DNA of 64,000 bases from Motilibacter deserti (GTDB lineage Bacteria > Actinomycetota > Actinomycetes > Motilibacterales > Motilibacteraceae). The number at the start of each line of letters is the position of its first letter. Positions within the stretch are counted from its first letter, which is position 1. Shown here piece by piece: positions 8,812-17,799 of this stretch. The stretch spans positions 318,478 through 382,477 of the forward strand of contig NZ_JAANNP010000002.1 in the NCBI RefSeq assembly GCF_011250635.1, given 5' to 3'. Made by a program: the position numbers and the translations under genes. The notes beneath the pieces are model-generated. The model did not search any database and was not told the origin of the DNA. It saw only the letters and a program-made list of their open reading frames with translations.

Positions 8812-9762
8812 ATGACGCGGGTGCCAGTTCGGACGCTCTTTGGTGTGCGACTGCACGATCTGGATCTCGCGACGGCGCTGATTGCCATCGAGCGCCTCGT
8901 CAGTTCCGGTCGTGGCGGGAACGTGTTCACGTGCAATGTCGATCACATGATGATGCTGCGTGAAGACGCGGCGTTCCGGTACGCATATGAGCGGGCGGCC
9001 CTGGTGACCGCCGACGGCGCGCCGATCGTGGCTCTGGGGCGACTGACCAAGCAGCCCTTGCGCGAGCGGGTCACGGGCGCCGACCTCGTCCCGCTGCTTC
9101 CGGCCGTCGCTGAAAAGCGCGGACTGTTGATCGCTCTCGTCGGCGGTGCGGAAGGTGTCGCGGACGAGGCTGCCGAGGTGTTCCTGGCCAAGCACCCGCG
9201 GCTGCTACCTCCGGTCTGTATCTCGCCGGCCATGGGCTTCGAGATCGGCGGGCCAGAAGACGCAGCCGTCGTGCGCACACTTCAGGAGCACAAGCCGGAC
9301 ATCATCGTCGTATGCTTCGGCGCCCCGAAGCAGGAGCTGTGGATGGATCGCCACGCGGAGGCGCTTCGCCCGGCTGTCCTCCTCGGAGCTGGGGCCTCGC
9401 TCGACTTCATCGTGAGCCGGCAACGCCGTGCACCCCGCCTGCTGCAGAGGCTGGGCCTTGAGTGGGTATGGCGCCTCAGCACGGACTTTCCCCGCCTATG
9501 GCGGCGCTACCTCGTGCGTGACGCCCGTTTCCTACCCCTGGCGGTCAAGGAAGTGGTGCACGTCGCGTTCTCGAGGTCTCGTGCCTCCGACTCGGGCTCG
9601 CTGGACCTTGACCTGCGAGAGACCGGCGACGTGGATCACGTCATCGACCTTGACGCCCGAGTCGACTCGCGGCTTCCCCGACCGCGACTCCGGAACCAGT
9701 CGGTAGCGGCCCCACTAGCGACATCGGGCCGTGCCGATCGAGAGCGGGCATCGGCGCAGTGA
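8812..9762 (+). CDS. WecG/TagA/CpsF family glycosyltransferase (GT26)
   Basis: The 316-residue protein covers the whole GT26 fold: the TADGAP motif at 66-71 with the catalytic-base Asp, VTGADL at 87-92, FGAPKQE at 169-175 and GAGASLDF at 192-199. Family members transfer N-acetylmannosamine(uronic acid), glucose or related sugars to a lipid-linked first sugar, so this is probably the second step of repeat-unit assembly at the membrane. A tail of about 60 residues after residue 255 is Arg/Asp-rich and outside the family fold. ATG at 8812 follows GGGGGAG by 8 nt; upstream in-frame starts would enter the leader stem-loop. The stop overlaps the next gene by 4 bp. Confidence 0.9.
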   Translation: MTRVPVRTLFGVRLHDLDLATALIAIERLVSSGRGGNVFTCNVDHMMMLREDAAFRYAYERAALVTADGAPIVALGRLTKQPLRERVTGADLVPLLPAVAEKRGLLIALVGGAEGVADEAAEVFLAKHPRLLPPVCISPAMGFEIGGPEDAAVVRTLQEHKPDIIVVCFGAPKQELWMDRHAEALRPAVLLGAGASLDFIVSRQRRAPRLLQRLGLEWVWRLSTDFPRLWRRYLVRDARFLPLAVKEVVHVAFSRSRASDSGSLDLDLRETGDVDHVIDLDARVDSRLPRPRLRNQSVAAPLATSGRADRERASAQ

Positions 9763-10628
9763 CCTCCCAGACTCGCCCTGTCGCAGGCGACGTCACCGTA
9801 GTGATCGCGCTGTACAACCGACGGAGTACGGTGGAGCGGGCGATCGTCAGCGCTCGCAGTCAAACAGTCGCGCCGGCGCGGATCATTGTCGTCGACGACG
9901 GCTCGACCGACGGATCGGCCGAGCTTGCCGAAGAGCTCGGGGTGGTCGTAGTCCGGCAACAGAATGCGGGCCCGGGTGCAGCGCGCAACAGGGCGCTGCA
10001 GGACGTCCGCACCGGCTGGACCGCGTTTCTCGACAGCGACGACATCTGGCTGCCCGACCACTTGGCCACACTGCTGGCCGGTGCCGGGGAGTCCGACCTC
10101 GTCGGGAGCAACGCTCGAGGCGTGCCCACCGGACGGCTCGTCGGGCATCCGCACCGAGGCCCGAAGCAGTTGACGTCTGCCGACATGCTCTTTCCGGAGA
10201 GCCCGCTGTGCACCAGTGCGATCATGGTACGAACCGAGCTGGCGCGGAAGGTGGGCGGGTTCGGGCTCATGCGTCTGGGGGAAGACCGAGACTTCTGGTG
10301 CCGCCTGTTGCAGCACGGTACAGGCGTCGCGCTTCCGGAGATCACGATCCTCTACGCGGAGCACTCGGCGCAGGTCAGCAGCGATGCGGAGGAGATGCGG
10401 TACGCGCGCCGGCAGTTGATCGCGTCCTGGGCGACTCAGCCGTGGATGACGCCTGACTTGGCTGCACGCATCGATGCGGTCACGAGCTGGGACGAGACGA
10501 GGAGCGCGCTGCGGTCGCGGAAGTGGCGGTCGGCTGCTATCTCGGGGCGTGCGGTGCTGTCCAAGCGGGGCGGGATCCCCGCCGTCGTCACGGCCGTGCG
10601 GTACCGGGCTGCGCTTAGGGATCTCTGA
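9759..10628 (+). CDS. Family 2 glycosyltransferase
   Basis: This 289-residue soluble GT-A enzyme opens with the GT2 core VTVVIALYN and the nucleotide-sugar motifs DDGST (46-50) and LDSDD (91-95, the D-x-D metal site). A GEDRDFW motif further on holds the likely catalytic Asp. No membrane helices are present. It should add one sugar to the lipid-linked repeat unit on the cytoplasmic side; donor and linkage are not readable. GTG at 9759 overlaps the GT26 stop (GTGA) and its stop overlaps the flippase start (TGATG), so all three genes are translationally coupled. Confidence 0.88.
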   Translation: MTSQTRPVAGDVTVVIALYNRRSTVERAIVSARSQTVAPARIIVVDDGSTDGSAELAEELGVVVVRQQNAGPGAARNRALQDVRTGWTAFLDSDDIWLPDHLATLLAGAGESDLVGSNARGVPTGRLVGHPHRGPKQLTSADMLFPESPLCTSAIMVRTELARKVGGFGLMRLGEDRDFWCRLLQHGTGVALPEITILYAEHSAQVSSDAEEMRYARRQLIASWATQPWMTPDLAARIDAVTSWDETRSALRSRKWRSAAISGRAVLSKRGGIPAVVTAVRYRAALRDL

Positions 10629-12166
10629 TGTCGCACTATTCTGCCCGCGAGATGCCGGGCGTCTCGGCCGCAGCTGTCGCCGTGGACAATGCGGGAGCCG
10701 ACCCGGGCTCGCTGTCGGACAAGGTCGGACGTGGAATCGCCTGGAGCGGGACGGGCACGCTCCTTGTCCGGCTGCTGCGCTTCGCGCTCTTCATCGTCCT
10801 CGCGCGGCTGATCGCGCCGGAGCACTTCGGCGTCGTGGCTTTGGCGACCGTGTTCATCGCGCTGCTGTCGGTCGTCGCGACCTCCGGCCTCGGGCCGTCG
10901 ATCATCCAGCGTGCTCAGCTGGAGAGGTCGTACCTCGACAGCGCCTTCGGCTTCACCGTCGCGCTCGGCGCCCTGATGTGCCTCGCGATGCTCGCGGCCG
11001 CGCCCCTCCTGGGACGGGCCTTTGGCGAGCCTGAGCTGACCCCGGTCCTGCGTGTTCTGTCTCTGAGCTTCCTGCTGACCGGGCTGGCAAGTGTTCCGCA
11101 GGCTCTCATGGTCCGCGCCCTCGCGATGAAGGCGTTGATGGTGCGATCGGTCGTCGCCGCACTGATCAGCTCGGTGGTCGCCCTCGTGCTCGCTCTGCTC
11201 GGCGCCGGCGTGTGGGCCCTCGTCGTCCAGACGCTGCTCGAGGCGCTGGTCAGCTGCGTGGGGGTCTGGCTACAGGCGGGGTATCGGCCCGGGCTCTCGT
11301 TCTCGGTTGGTGCGTTGCGAGACCTGCTTTCCTGGGGCTACAAGACCTCGGGCATGGACCTGTTGAACGCTCTGACGCAACGCCTCGACGATCTGCTGAT
11401 CGGAGCGGTGCTCGGCACTGAGGCGCTGGGCATCTACAGCGTCGCGTACCGATTGCTCACCCAGATCAACGAGGCAGTGTCGGGCACCTCTCGCAACGTC
11501 GCCTTCTCCGCCTTCTCCCGCATGCAGAACGAGCCAGGACGGCTGGCCGCCGCTCTCGTGCGGGTCCTTCGGATGATGTACGTCGTCCTCCTCCCGGTCT
11601 ACGTGTTCCTCGCCGTGCTTGCCGGGCCAGTCGTCGTGCTGCTTTTCGGCGCCGAGTGGTCCGCTGCCGCGGACGTCCTGCCGCTACTGTGCGCTCTCGG
11701 AGCCCTGCTGCCCTGCATCGACATGGGCAACGCGGTGCTGCAGGCCAACGGTCGCCCAGGACGCGCCCTTCAACTGACGCTCCTGCGGGCGGCGGTGGCA
11801 GGAGCTGGGTTCGCCGTCACCGTGCAGTTCGGGCTGGTCGCAGTCGCAGCGAGTGCTGCGGGCGCCGCGCTCCTGCTCGTGGTCCCGACCCTTCGAGCGG
11901 TCGGCTCCCTTCTGCCGTTCCACTTACGGGACTTCGTCACGGTGCTCGTCCGTCCGGTGGTGTGCGTGGCTGTCGCGGGCGGACTCCTGGTGCTGGTCGA
12001 GGCATCTGTCGGCACGGCGGCTCTGATCGTCGCATCGGCAGTCCCCGCTGGCCTGCTCTACCTGACGACCGTCGTTGCCGCAGACCGCGCGACACGCACC
12101 GAGCTGTCGGCCGTGCTCCGGCGGGTCGCGCCATCGCGCGTACATCGACTGGTGAGTGCCACGTGA
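10628..12166 (+). CDS. Wzx/WzxC-type polysaccharide flippase (MOP superfamily)
   Basis: The 512-residue protein has about 14 hydrophobic helices spread evenly along the chain after a 35-residue hydrophilic start. The KVGRGIAWSG beginning and the LARLIAPEHFGVVALA segment are typical of the PST/WzxC branch of lipopolysaccharide and exopolysaccharide translocases. It is expected to flip the undecaprenyl-linked repeat unit to the outer face for polymerisation by the ligase/polymerase at 13756. Its start overlaps the GT2 stop by 1 bp. A second flippase of different sequence lies at 38116-39552, so the two polysaccharide loci each have their own exporter. Confidence 0.9.
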   Translation: MSHYSAREMPGVSAAAVAVDNAGADPGSLSDKVGRGIAWSGTGTLLVRLLRFALFIVLARLIAPEHFGVVALATVFIALLSVVATSGLGPSIIQRAQLERSYLDSAFGFTVALGALMCLAMLAAAPLLGRAFGEPELTPVLRVLSLSFLLTGLASVPQALMVRALAMKALMVRSVVAALISSVVALVLALLGAGVWALVVQTLLEALVSCVGVWLQAGYRPGLSFSVGALRDLLSWGYKTSGMDLLNALTQRLDDLLIGAVLGTEALGIYSVAYRLLTQINEAVSGTSRNVAFSAFSRMQNEPGRLAAALVRVLRMMYVVLLPVYVFLAVLAGPVVVLLFGAEWSAAADVLPLLCALGALLPCIDMGNAVLQANGRPGRALQLTLLRAAVAGAGFAVTVQFGLVAVAASAAGAALLLVVPTLRAVGSLLPFHLRDFVTVLVRPVVCVAVAGGLLVLVEASVGTAALIVASAVPAGLLYLTTVVAADRATRTELSAVLRRVAPSRVHRLVSAT

Positions 12167-12192
12167 AAGAGCTTCAGAGACAGGGAGAGCAA

Positions 12193-12840
12193 ATGCGCCG
12201 CCGGATCATGGCCATTGCCGTGCGCGGACGGCAGTTGCTGACGCACTGGTCCGTGCTGCGGCTTCGCATAACGACGCGTGCGCGCGGATGCAAGCTGCAC
12301 GTCAATGTGCACCCTACTGCCGTCATCGGAACCGGCGTGCACCTGTTCGCGCGAGGCCCGAAGGCCGTGACCCTCTTGGTCGGCGCCGGGTCCGTGCTCG
12401 AGAGCGGTGTGATCGTGCGGCTCATCGATGGAGCCAGCATCCGGCTGGGAGACGACGTGACCGTGCGGCGCGGGAGCGTGCTCAATGTCGCGGGTGAGCT
12501 CGAGCTGGAGGGACGGAACCTCATTTCCTGGCACTCGGTGGTGCATTGCGCCGAGCGCGTCGTCTTCGCGGAGATGGCCGGCACGGGGGAGGGTGTCTCC
12601 GTGGTCGACTCCGACCACTATCGCGAGGGCCCGGACGACCACTGGTACCACCGGGCCCGTACCGCACCGGTGAGCATCGGCAGGAACTCGTGGCTTGCGG
12701 CGAAATCTACCGTGACACGAGGCGTACGGATAGGAGCGAACGTAACGGTGGCCGCGCACAGCGTCGTACGTGAAGACGTCCCTGACAGCGCGGTCGTCGC
12801 GGGAGTGCCGGCCCGGATTGTGGGGAGGGCGACCGCATGA
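12193..12840 (+). CDS. Hexapeptide-repeat acyltransferase
   Basis: The 215-residue protein contains a left-handed beta-helix (about 45-205) with loose hexapeptide repeats. An HSVVH segment carries candidate catalytic histidines and a VVDSDHY motif lies in the extended loop; the terminal REDVPDSAVVAGVPARIVG is characteristic of sugar O-acetyltransferases. It probably acetylates a residue of the repeat unit made by this operon. ATG at 12193 follows an AGGGAGAG ribosome binding site at about 6 nt; GTG at 12163, which overlaps the flippase stop as GTGA, is an in-frame alternative adding 10 residues. Its stop overlaps the next gene (ATGA). Confidence 0.82.
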   Translation: MRRRIMAIAVRGRQLLTHWSVLRLRITTRARGCKLHVNVHPTAVIGTGVHLFARGPKAVTLLVGAGSVLESGVIVRLIDGASIRLGDDVTVRRGSVLNVAGELELEGRNLISWHSVVHCAERVVFAEMAGTGEGVSVVDSDHYREGPDDHWYHRARTAPVSIGRNSWLAAKSTVTRGVRIGANVTVAAHSVVREDVPDSAVVAGVPARIVGRATA

Positions 12841-13751
12841 CCGCCGGCTTCAGGCACGACGAGCTGCGGTCCCTGACCGACCACCACGTACCGGTGAGTC
12901 AGGCCACTCCCTCCGGAGCCATGACAGACACCCTGCTGCCAGCCCCCGCATCTCCTCGACGGTCGACCCGCACCTCTGCAGCGCTGCTGTTGGCGTGTCT
13001 GCTTGCCGGGCTGACCGCTGGAGTTGGTGCGGCGATGACGAGGCCCGTCTCCTACACCGCAGAGGCCAGGCTCGTCGTCGGGGACCAGTCCCTGTCCGCG
13101 CAGGCCGTGCCGGGCTACGCCAATGCGATCGAGCTGCTCGCCGCATCGTACGCTCGGCTTGTAGGCGGGGACGCAGTGCAGCGATCGGTGCGGGAGGCGG
13201 TGCCCGGTGCCGCGGTGACCGGGTCGCCAGTCCCGGGTGCTCCCGTCATCCGCATCGAGGCCGTGGCCGACAACCAGGGCGACGCGGTCCGGGCCGCCGA
13301 CGACGCCGTGACGGCCCTGCGCGGGGCTGTGGCCGATCCTGAGCAGAGAAGCGGGCAACTCGACGCGCTCGCCAAGACGTACGAGACCGCCAAGGCGGAG
13401 GAAGCGGAGGCCGCCGAACGCGTTCGCCGGCTTCGAGAGGCTTCCGCTGCGGACGACGGTGAGGTGGCCGCCGGGGACCGAGCAGCGCGGGAGCAGGAGT
13501 TGGCGGTGGCGGTTCGCGCCCGGGAGATCGCCCAGCTGCGTGTCGCTGCCCTGGCCTCGGCGTACGGCGAGCAGGTCCAGCGCGATGCGACCAACGTGGT
13601 TCAGACCGAGACTCTTCTATCCGGGCACGTGGTGGGGAACGACCGCCGAGCTACGGTGCAGCTGGGCGGCTTTGTCGGGTTGTGCGCTGGTGGTGCCCTC
13701 GCGTTCGCGCTGTGGCGTCGGCCGCTCGGTGCTGCTCGGCACGGTCGCTAG
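12837..13751 (+). CDS. Wzz-like polysaccharide co-polymerase / chain-length determinant
   Basis: The 304-residue protein has a cytoplasmic N-terminus of about 45 residues, a membrane helix (about 47-66), an extracytoplasmic region with an acidic/Ala coiled coil (about 180-250), and a second helix (about 275-295) before a short basic tail. This two-helix layout with a coiled coil between is that of Wzz/CapA-type proteins that set chain length in Wzx/Wzy systems. No fused or adjacent BY-kinase is seen, and there is no Tyr-rich tail. The 4-bp overlap with the acetyltransferase and the 4-bp gap to the polymerase show a shared transcript. Confidence 0.78.
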   Translation: MTAGFRHDELRSLTDHHVPVSQATPSGAMTDTLLPAPASPRRSTRTSAALLLACLLAGLTAGVGAAMTRPVSYTAEARLVVGDQSLSAQAVPGYANAIELLAASYARLVGGDAVQRSVREAVPGAAVTGSPVPGAPVIRIEAVADNQGDAVRAADDAVTALRGAVADPEQRSGQLDALAKTYETAKAEEAEAAERVRRLREASAADDGEVAAGDRAAREQELAVAVRAREIAQLRVAALASAYGEQVQRDATNVVQTETLLSGHVVGNDRRATVQLGGFVGLCAGGALAFALWRRPLGAARHGR

Positions 13752-13755
13752 ACAG

Positions 13756-15126
13756 ATGCTGCAAGCTCCCGCCGCCGCGCGTCCGGCCCACACGGTGCTG
13801 AACGAGCAGATTCGGCGTCGGTTCGATTCGGCCGATGCCGTCTTCCTCCTGATCGTGCTCGCGCTCTTTGGCATGTGCCTGGGGGGCAACGCCTCCAAGC
13901 TCGGGTTGCCGATCTCGCCCGACCGAGTGTTCCTCGCGCTGGCAATCGGGGTGGCGGCGTCCGACCGAACACTGCGGAGCAGCCTCGCGTCGGCCCTGCA
14001 GCGCTGGCATGTCGTGTTCCTGGTGCCGATCGCGATCGCTATCGGGTCGGCACTGCACGTCGGGACACTCACCACCACGGCCGGCCTGTTTGCCATCCTG
14101 GACTCGCTCGGCGTCGTGCCTTTCCTGCTGTTCATCTTCGTACCCGTGCTGGTGGACTCGCCGGCCAGGCTCCGGGTGCTCCTCACGGCGCTCATAGGCA
14201 TGGGCGCTTATCTCGGCGCGACGGCCTTCTTCGAGGTCCTCGGCCCGCACAGCTTCGTGTGGCCGGGCTACATCGTCGATCCGGGCGCGGGAATTCTCTT
14301 CGGCCGCGCTCGGGGTCCCTTCCTGCAGCCCGCCGCCAACGGCATGGTGATGCTGACGAGCGCGGTCGCGTGCGTCATCGCGCTGCGCACCTGGCGACGC
14401 CGGGCGGTCAAGGTCGGGGCTGTGCTGTCATTGGTTCTCTGTCTGGTTGGTGCTGCCCTGACGCTCACCCGGTCGGTGTGGATCGCCGAGACACTCACCG
14501 TCTTCGTCCTCGCGCTGACCAGTGGCGCTGCCCGGAAGCTGGTGCTTCCAGGCATTGCAGCCCTGGCGCTGGGCGTCTTCGCCCTCGTCACGCTGGTGCC
14601 CCCCGTGCAGACCGCCGTGGACTCGCGGCTCTCGGACACACGCTCGGGCTATGACCGTCTGATCGCGAACGACGCCGCAATGAGAGTGCTGGAGCAGAAT
14701 CCGCTCACCGGGGTCGGCTGGCAGCGGTTCAGCCAGGTCGAAGGCGACTGGGTGCGCCAGGACCCCGACTACTCCATCACCAACGTCGGAATCTCCGTCC
14801 ACAACGTCCTGCTCGGATATGCGGCCGAGATCGGACTACCTGGCGCGGCGAGCTGGCTAGTGTGCTTCGTGGCTGCGACCGCCATCGCCGTCCGTGCTCG
14901 ACCCGGTTCCGCGGTCTCGAAGGCGTGGCAGCACGGGCTTTTCGCCGTGGTGATCGGTTGGGTGGTGGTCGCGATGCTCGCGCCCGTCAACTATTCGCTC
15001 CCGAACGCGCTCCTGTGGTTGTGGCTGGGCCTCGTTCCGCACCTTTGCCACGCTGGGTCGGGGCCGGCCGGCAGAGGACGGTCGGAGTCGCGCCCGTCCG
15101 GGCCCTTGCCGGTCTCGACGCGTTGA
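13756..15126 (+). CDS. O-antigen ligase / Wzy-type polymerase family membrane protein
   Basis: The 456-residue protein has about eleven hydrophobic helices and a large extracytoplasmic loop (about 290-350). In this loop an NPLTGVGWQRF segment and a downstream SVHNVLLGYAAEIGLPG segment match the Wzy_C/O-antigen-ligase signature (a conserved Gly-x-Gly region and a His before a hydrophobic helix). It should polymerise flipped repeat units or ligate the chain to an acceptor outside the membrane. ATG at 13756 is 4 bp after the Wzz-like stop. The C-terminal 25 residues are hydrophilic and low-complexity. Confidence 0.85.
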   Translation: MLQAPAAARPAHTVLNEQIRRRFDSADAVFLLIVLALFGMCLGGNASKLGLPISPDRVFLALAIGVAASDRTLRSSLASALQRWHVVFLVPIAIAIGSALHVGTLTTTAGLFAILDSLGVVPFLLFIFVPVLVDSPARLRVLLTALIGMGAYLGATAFFEVLGPHSFVWPGYIVDPGAGILFGRARGPFLQPAANGMVMLTSAVACVIALRTWRRRAVKVGAVLSLVLCLVGAALTLTRSVWIAETLTVFVLALTSGAARKLVLPGIAALALGVFALVTLVPPVQTAVDSRLSDTRSGYDRLIANDAAMRVLEQNPLTGVGWQRFSQVEGDWVRQDPDYSITNVGISVHNVLLGYAAEIGLPGAASWLVCFVAATAIAVRARPGSAVSKAWQHGLFAVVIGWVVVAMLAPVNYSLPNALLWLWLGLVPHLCHAGSGPAGRGRSESRPSGPLPVSTR

Positions 15127-15141
15127 GTCTTCGCGTCTCCG

Positions 15142-15157
15142 CCGAGGAGTACCTCGG
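15142..15157 (+). other. Short perfect hairpin between polymerase and GT2 genes
   Basis: CCGAGG and CCTCGG pair around a four-base AGTA loop in the 96-bp gap. No U-run follows, so it is a weak attenuator or processing-site candidate rather than a clear terminator. Confidence 0.3.
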
Positions 15158-15222
15158 ATGCCGCAACCAGACGTCCAGCCGGCCCCCGTCAAGTCGACTT
15201 CGATAAGCACAAGGAGGACGTC

Positions 15223-16179
15223 GTGGCTTCTGGCCGGCGTTACTGCCTGATCAGCCCCTGTCGTGATGAGGCCCAGCTGCTGATGCGGACCGCCGAGTCG
15301 GTGCTCGGACAGTCCGAGCTGCCGGCTCGCTGGGTCATCGTCGACGACGGCTCCCAGGACGAGACGCCTCAACTGCTCTCGGCGCTGGCTGCTGAGCGGC
15401 CGTTCATCGAGATCGTGACACGACAGGACCGTGGCGAGCGCAAGCTCGGGTCAGGCGTCGTGCACGCCTTCAACGCCGGCCTGGAGACCGTGAGCCTCGA
15501 TGACTACGACTACGTGTGCAAGCTCGACCTCGACCTCGTCCTGCCCGCGGACTACTTCGCCACGATGATGGACCTCTGTGAGGAGGATCCGCGGCTGGCG
15601 TCTGTGAGCGGCAAGCCGTACTACCACGGGGCCGAAGGCCAGCGCGTCTGGGAACCGTGCGGCGACGAGAACTGTGTCGGGATGGCGAAGTTCTACCGCG
15701 TGCTTGCGTTCCAGCAGGTCGGTGGCTTTGTGCCGGAGCTCATGTGGGACGGCATCGACTGCCACACCTCGCGCATGCTGGGGTGGCGCTCCCGGGCGGT
15801 CGGGACCGAGGCTGTCGCGTTCGAGCACCTGCGGGCCATGGGGTCCAGCGACCGCAGCATCCTCAGAGGACGTCGCCGACACGGTAGGGGTCAGTGGTTC
15901 ATGGGCTCATCGCTGCCGTACGTGTTGGCCAGCGCGGTCCTGCGGCTGCGCGTCCAGCCCTACGTCTCGGGGTCGCTGCACATGATGGCGGGCTATGCAG
16001 CGGCGGCCGCGTCGCGCATGCCTCGCCACGACGACGTGCAGTTCCGTCGGCAGGTACGCCGCTTCCAGCGGGAGTCCCTGCTCCTGGGCAAGGGCCGCGC
16101 CATCGCGCGGTGGGAGAGCAGGACTGCGGAGGAATGGCGGCGGAGGAACCCGTCCGAGGCGGCCGGGATGGGTTCCTGA
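15223..16179 (+). CDS. Family 2 glycosyltransferase
   Basis: The 318-residue GT-A enzyme carries DDGSQD at 41-46 and the metal-binding DLDL at 102-105, with a GIDCHTSRMLGW segment downstream in place of the usual ED-x-D region. No full membrane helix is present, though an amphipathic stretch near 225-240 may associate with the bilayer. It probably extends the repeat unit of locus A. GTG at 15223 is supported by a strong AAGGAGG ribosome binding site 6 nt upstream. The next gene starts one base after the stop. Confidence 0.87.
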   Translation: MASGRRYCLISPCRDEAQLLMRTAESVLGQSELPARWVIVDDGSQDETPQLLSALAAERPFIEIVTRQDRGERKLGSGVVHAFNAGLETVSLDDYDYVCKLDLDLVLPADYFATMMDLCEEDPRLASVSGKPYYHGAEGQRVWEPCGDENCVGMAKFYRVLAFQQVGGFVPELMWDGIDCHTSRMLGWRSRAVGTEAVAFEHLRAMGSSDRSILRGRRRHGRGQWFMGSSLPYVLASAVLRLRVQPYVSGSLHMMAGYAAAAASRMPRHDDVQFRRQVRRFQRESLLLGKGRAIARWESRTAEEWRRRNPSEAAGMGS

Positions 16180-16180
16180 G

Positions 16181-17506
16181 ATGAGGTCCGAGCCGTTCGC
16201 CGAGACCGAGGCGCCCGCTTTTCGCGTGGGGTACCTCGTCTCGCAGTACCCGGCCCTGTCTCACGCGTTCATCGAGCGTGAGATCCGCTCCCTGCGCGCG
16301 CTGGGCACGGCCGTCGAGACGTTCAGCGTCCGGCCGGCCCTAGAGCACCAGCTGCTCACCGCGACAGACCGTGAGGAGGCGGCCCGCACGACCGTGCTGC
16401 TCCGGGTCCCGCGCCTGGCTCGTGGAGCCCTTTCCGTCCTGGCGCGGAGCCCGCGGGCCGCGGCCGTCGGGCTCATCGCTGCCCTGCGGCTTCCGGGAGG
16501 TACCTCGCCGCGGGCCCTCCTGCTGCGAGTCGCGTACTTCGCCGAGGCGTGTGCTCTTCTGGGTGAGCTGCAGTCCAGGTCGATCACCCACGTGCACGTG
16601 CACTTCGCCAACAACGCCGCGTCGGTGGCTCACCTCGCGGTGCGCATGGGCAACTGCGCAGGAGGGCTCTACTCGTGGAGTCTCACCATCCACCGCCCCG
16701 AGGCGCACGGGCTGGGGCTGGAGGACGACGAGGCACGGACCGCTGCCGCTCTTCTCCGACGCCAGCTCACGAACGTCAGCCGCGTGGTGTGTATCAGCGA
16801 GGGCTGTCGGGATCAGGTGGTCGCGGGGGTGGGGCCGGACATCGCCGGGCGGGCGAGCGTTGTCCACATGGGCATCGACACGGGTGCCTACACTCCTGCC
16901 CAGAGCTGCCCTGAGTCCGGCACTGACGGCACGACGCGCGTGCTCTTCGTCGGCAGGCTCGTGCCGGCCAAGGCGCCGCACGACCTGTTGACCGCCTTCG
17001 CAGCGGCCCGCGACAGGCTGCCGATGCGTCTCGTCCTCGTCGGGGAGGGGCAGCTGCTGGAGTCCCTGCAGCGGCAGGCCGAGCAGCTGGGCCTTGCCGA
17101 CGCGGTGCAGTTCGCCGGGCCGGTCGGGCAAGACGAGCTTCCCGGTCACTACCGTCGGGCGGACGTATTCTGCCTGCCCAGCTACACCGAGGGCGTGCCC
17201 GTAGTCCTCATGGAGGCCATGGCGAGCGGCGTGCCGGTGCTGACGACGACGGCCGGAGCCATCACCGAGCTCGTGAGGGCCGAGCACAACGGCTTGGTCG
17301 TCGAGCCCGGCGACGTCGACGGGATCGCCAACGGCCTGCGTCGCCTCGCGTTGGACCGGGAGCTGAGGGATCGCCTCGGGCAGGCCGGGCGCGCCACGGT
17401 CGTCGCCGAGTTCGAGTCCCGGGTGGTCGCGAGCCAGCTGTCCGAGGTGTTCGCCGCTGCAGTCGTGCCGCAGGCCAAGGCGCAGGCAGGCCGAGCGAGG
17501 CGGTGA
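16181..17506 (+). CDS. Family 4 glycosyltransferase (colanic-acid WcaL-like)
   Basis: The 441-residue protein has the two-Rossmann GT-B layout. The N-terminal half begins VGYLVSQYPALSHAFI, like WcaL/AmsK-type enzymes, and HVHVHFANNAA follows. The C-terminal half has the donor-site GRLVPAKAPHDLL and the E-x7-E region EGVPVVLME of retaining GT4 enzymes. It would transfer a sugar with retention of configuration to the growing lipid-linked unit. ATG at 16181 directly follows the GT2 stop. It is the last clear synthesis gene of the operon; a hairpin lies about 185 bp downstream. Confidence 0.88.
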   Translation: MRSEPFAETEAPAFRVGYLVSQYPALSHAFIEREIRSLRALGTAVETFSVRPALEHQLLTATDREEAARTTVLLRVPRLARGALSVLARSPRAAAVGLIAALRLPGGTSPRALLLRVAYFAEACALLGELQSRSITHVHVHFANNAASVAHLAVRMGNCAGGLYSWSLTIHRPEAHGLGLEDDEARTAAALLRRQLTNVSRVVCISEGCRDQVVAGVGPDIAGRASVVHMGIDTGAYTPAQSCPESGTDGTTRVLFVGRLVPAKAPHDLLTAFAAARDRLPMRLVLVGEGQLLESLQRQAEQLGLADAVQFAGPVGQDELPGHYRRADVFCLPSYTEGVPVVLMEAMASGVPVLTTTAGAITELVRAEHNGLVVEPGDVDGIANGLRRLALDRELRDRLGQAGRATVVAEFESRVVASQLSEVFAAAVVPQAKAQAGRARR

Positions 17507-17691
17507 CCCTCCGCCCGGCCGGACCTGAGGGTTCGTCAGGTAGCGCGTCCGCCATTCATCGGGAGGGGCACGCGTTCGAGCGTCGCCCGCACGGGGGCCA
17601 ATCACGCCTGCTCCGCGCCGCGAGCGCTCCTGGGGCGAGGAGGAAGCTGGAGCCGGATCTCGTTACCGGGCCTGCCTCCGGCGGAACACAT

Positions 17692-17712
17692 ACGGGTGAG
17701 GCGATCACCCGT
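17692..17712 (+). terminator. Terminator-like hairpin after the glycosyltransferase operon
   Basis: ACGGGTG (17692-17698) and CACCCGT (17706-17712) form a perfect 7-bp stem with a 7-nt loop, followed by a T-enriched CTTCTTTC. It lies between the GT4 gene and the first lyase-like gene, so it may end the synthesis operon. The long offset from the stop codon keeps confidence low. Confidence 0.35.
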
Positions 17713-17799
17713 TCGGCTTCTTTCGGGGCATCCGAACCACGTCGAAGTCCAACTCAGCAAGATCCGCTGCGTTGGACGACATGGTTCTCGGGAGTGAGA

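Noticed and set aside
17503-17799. Upstream extension of the first lyase-like gene
   Set aside because: The extra 99 residues have poor coding character, include a terminator-like hairpin and would bury the signal peptide.
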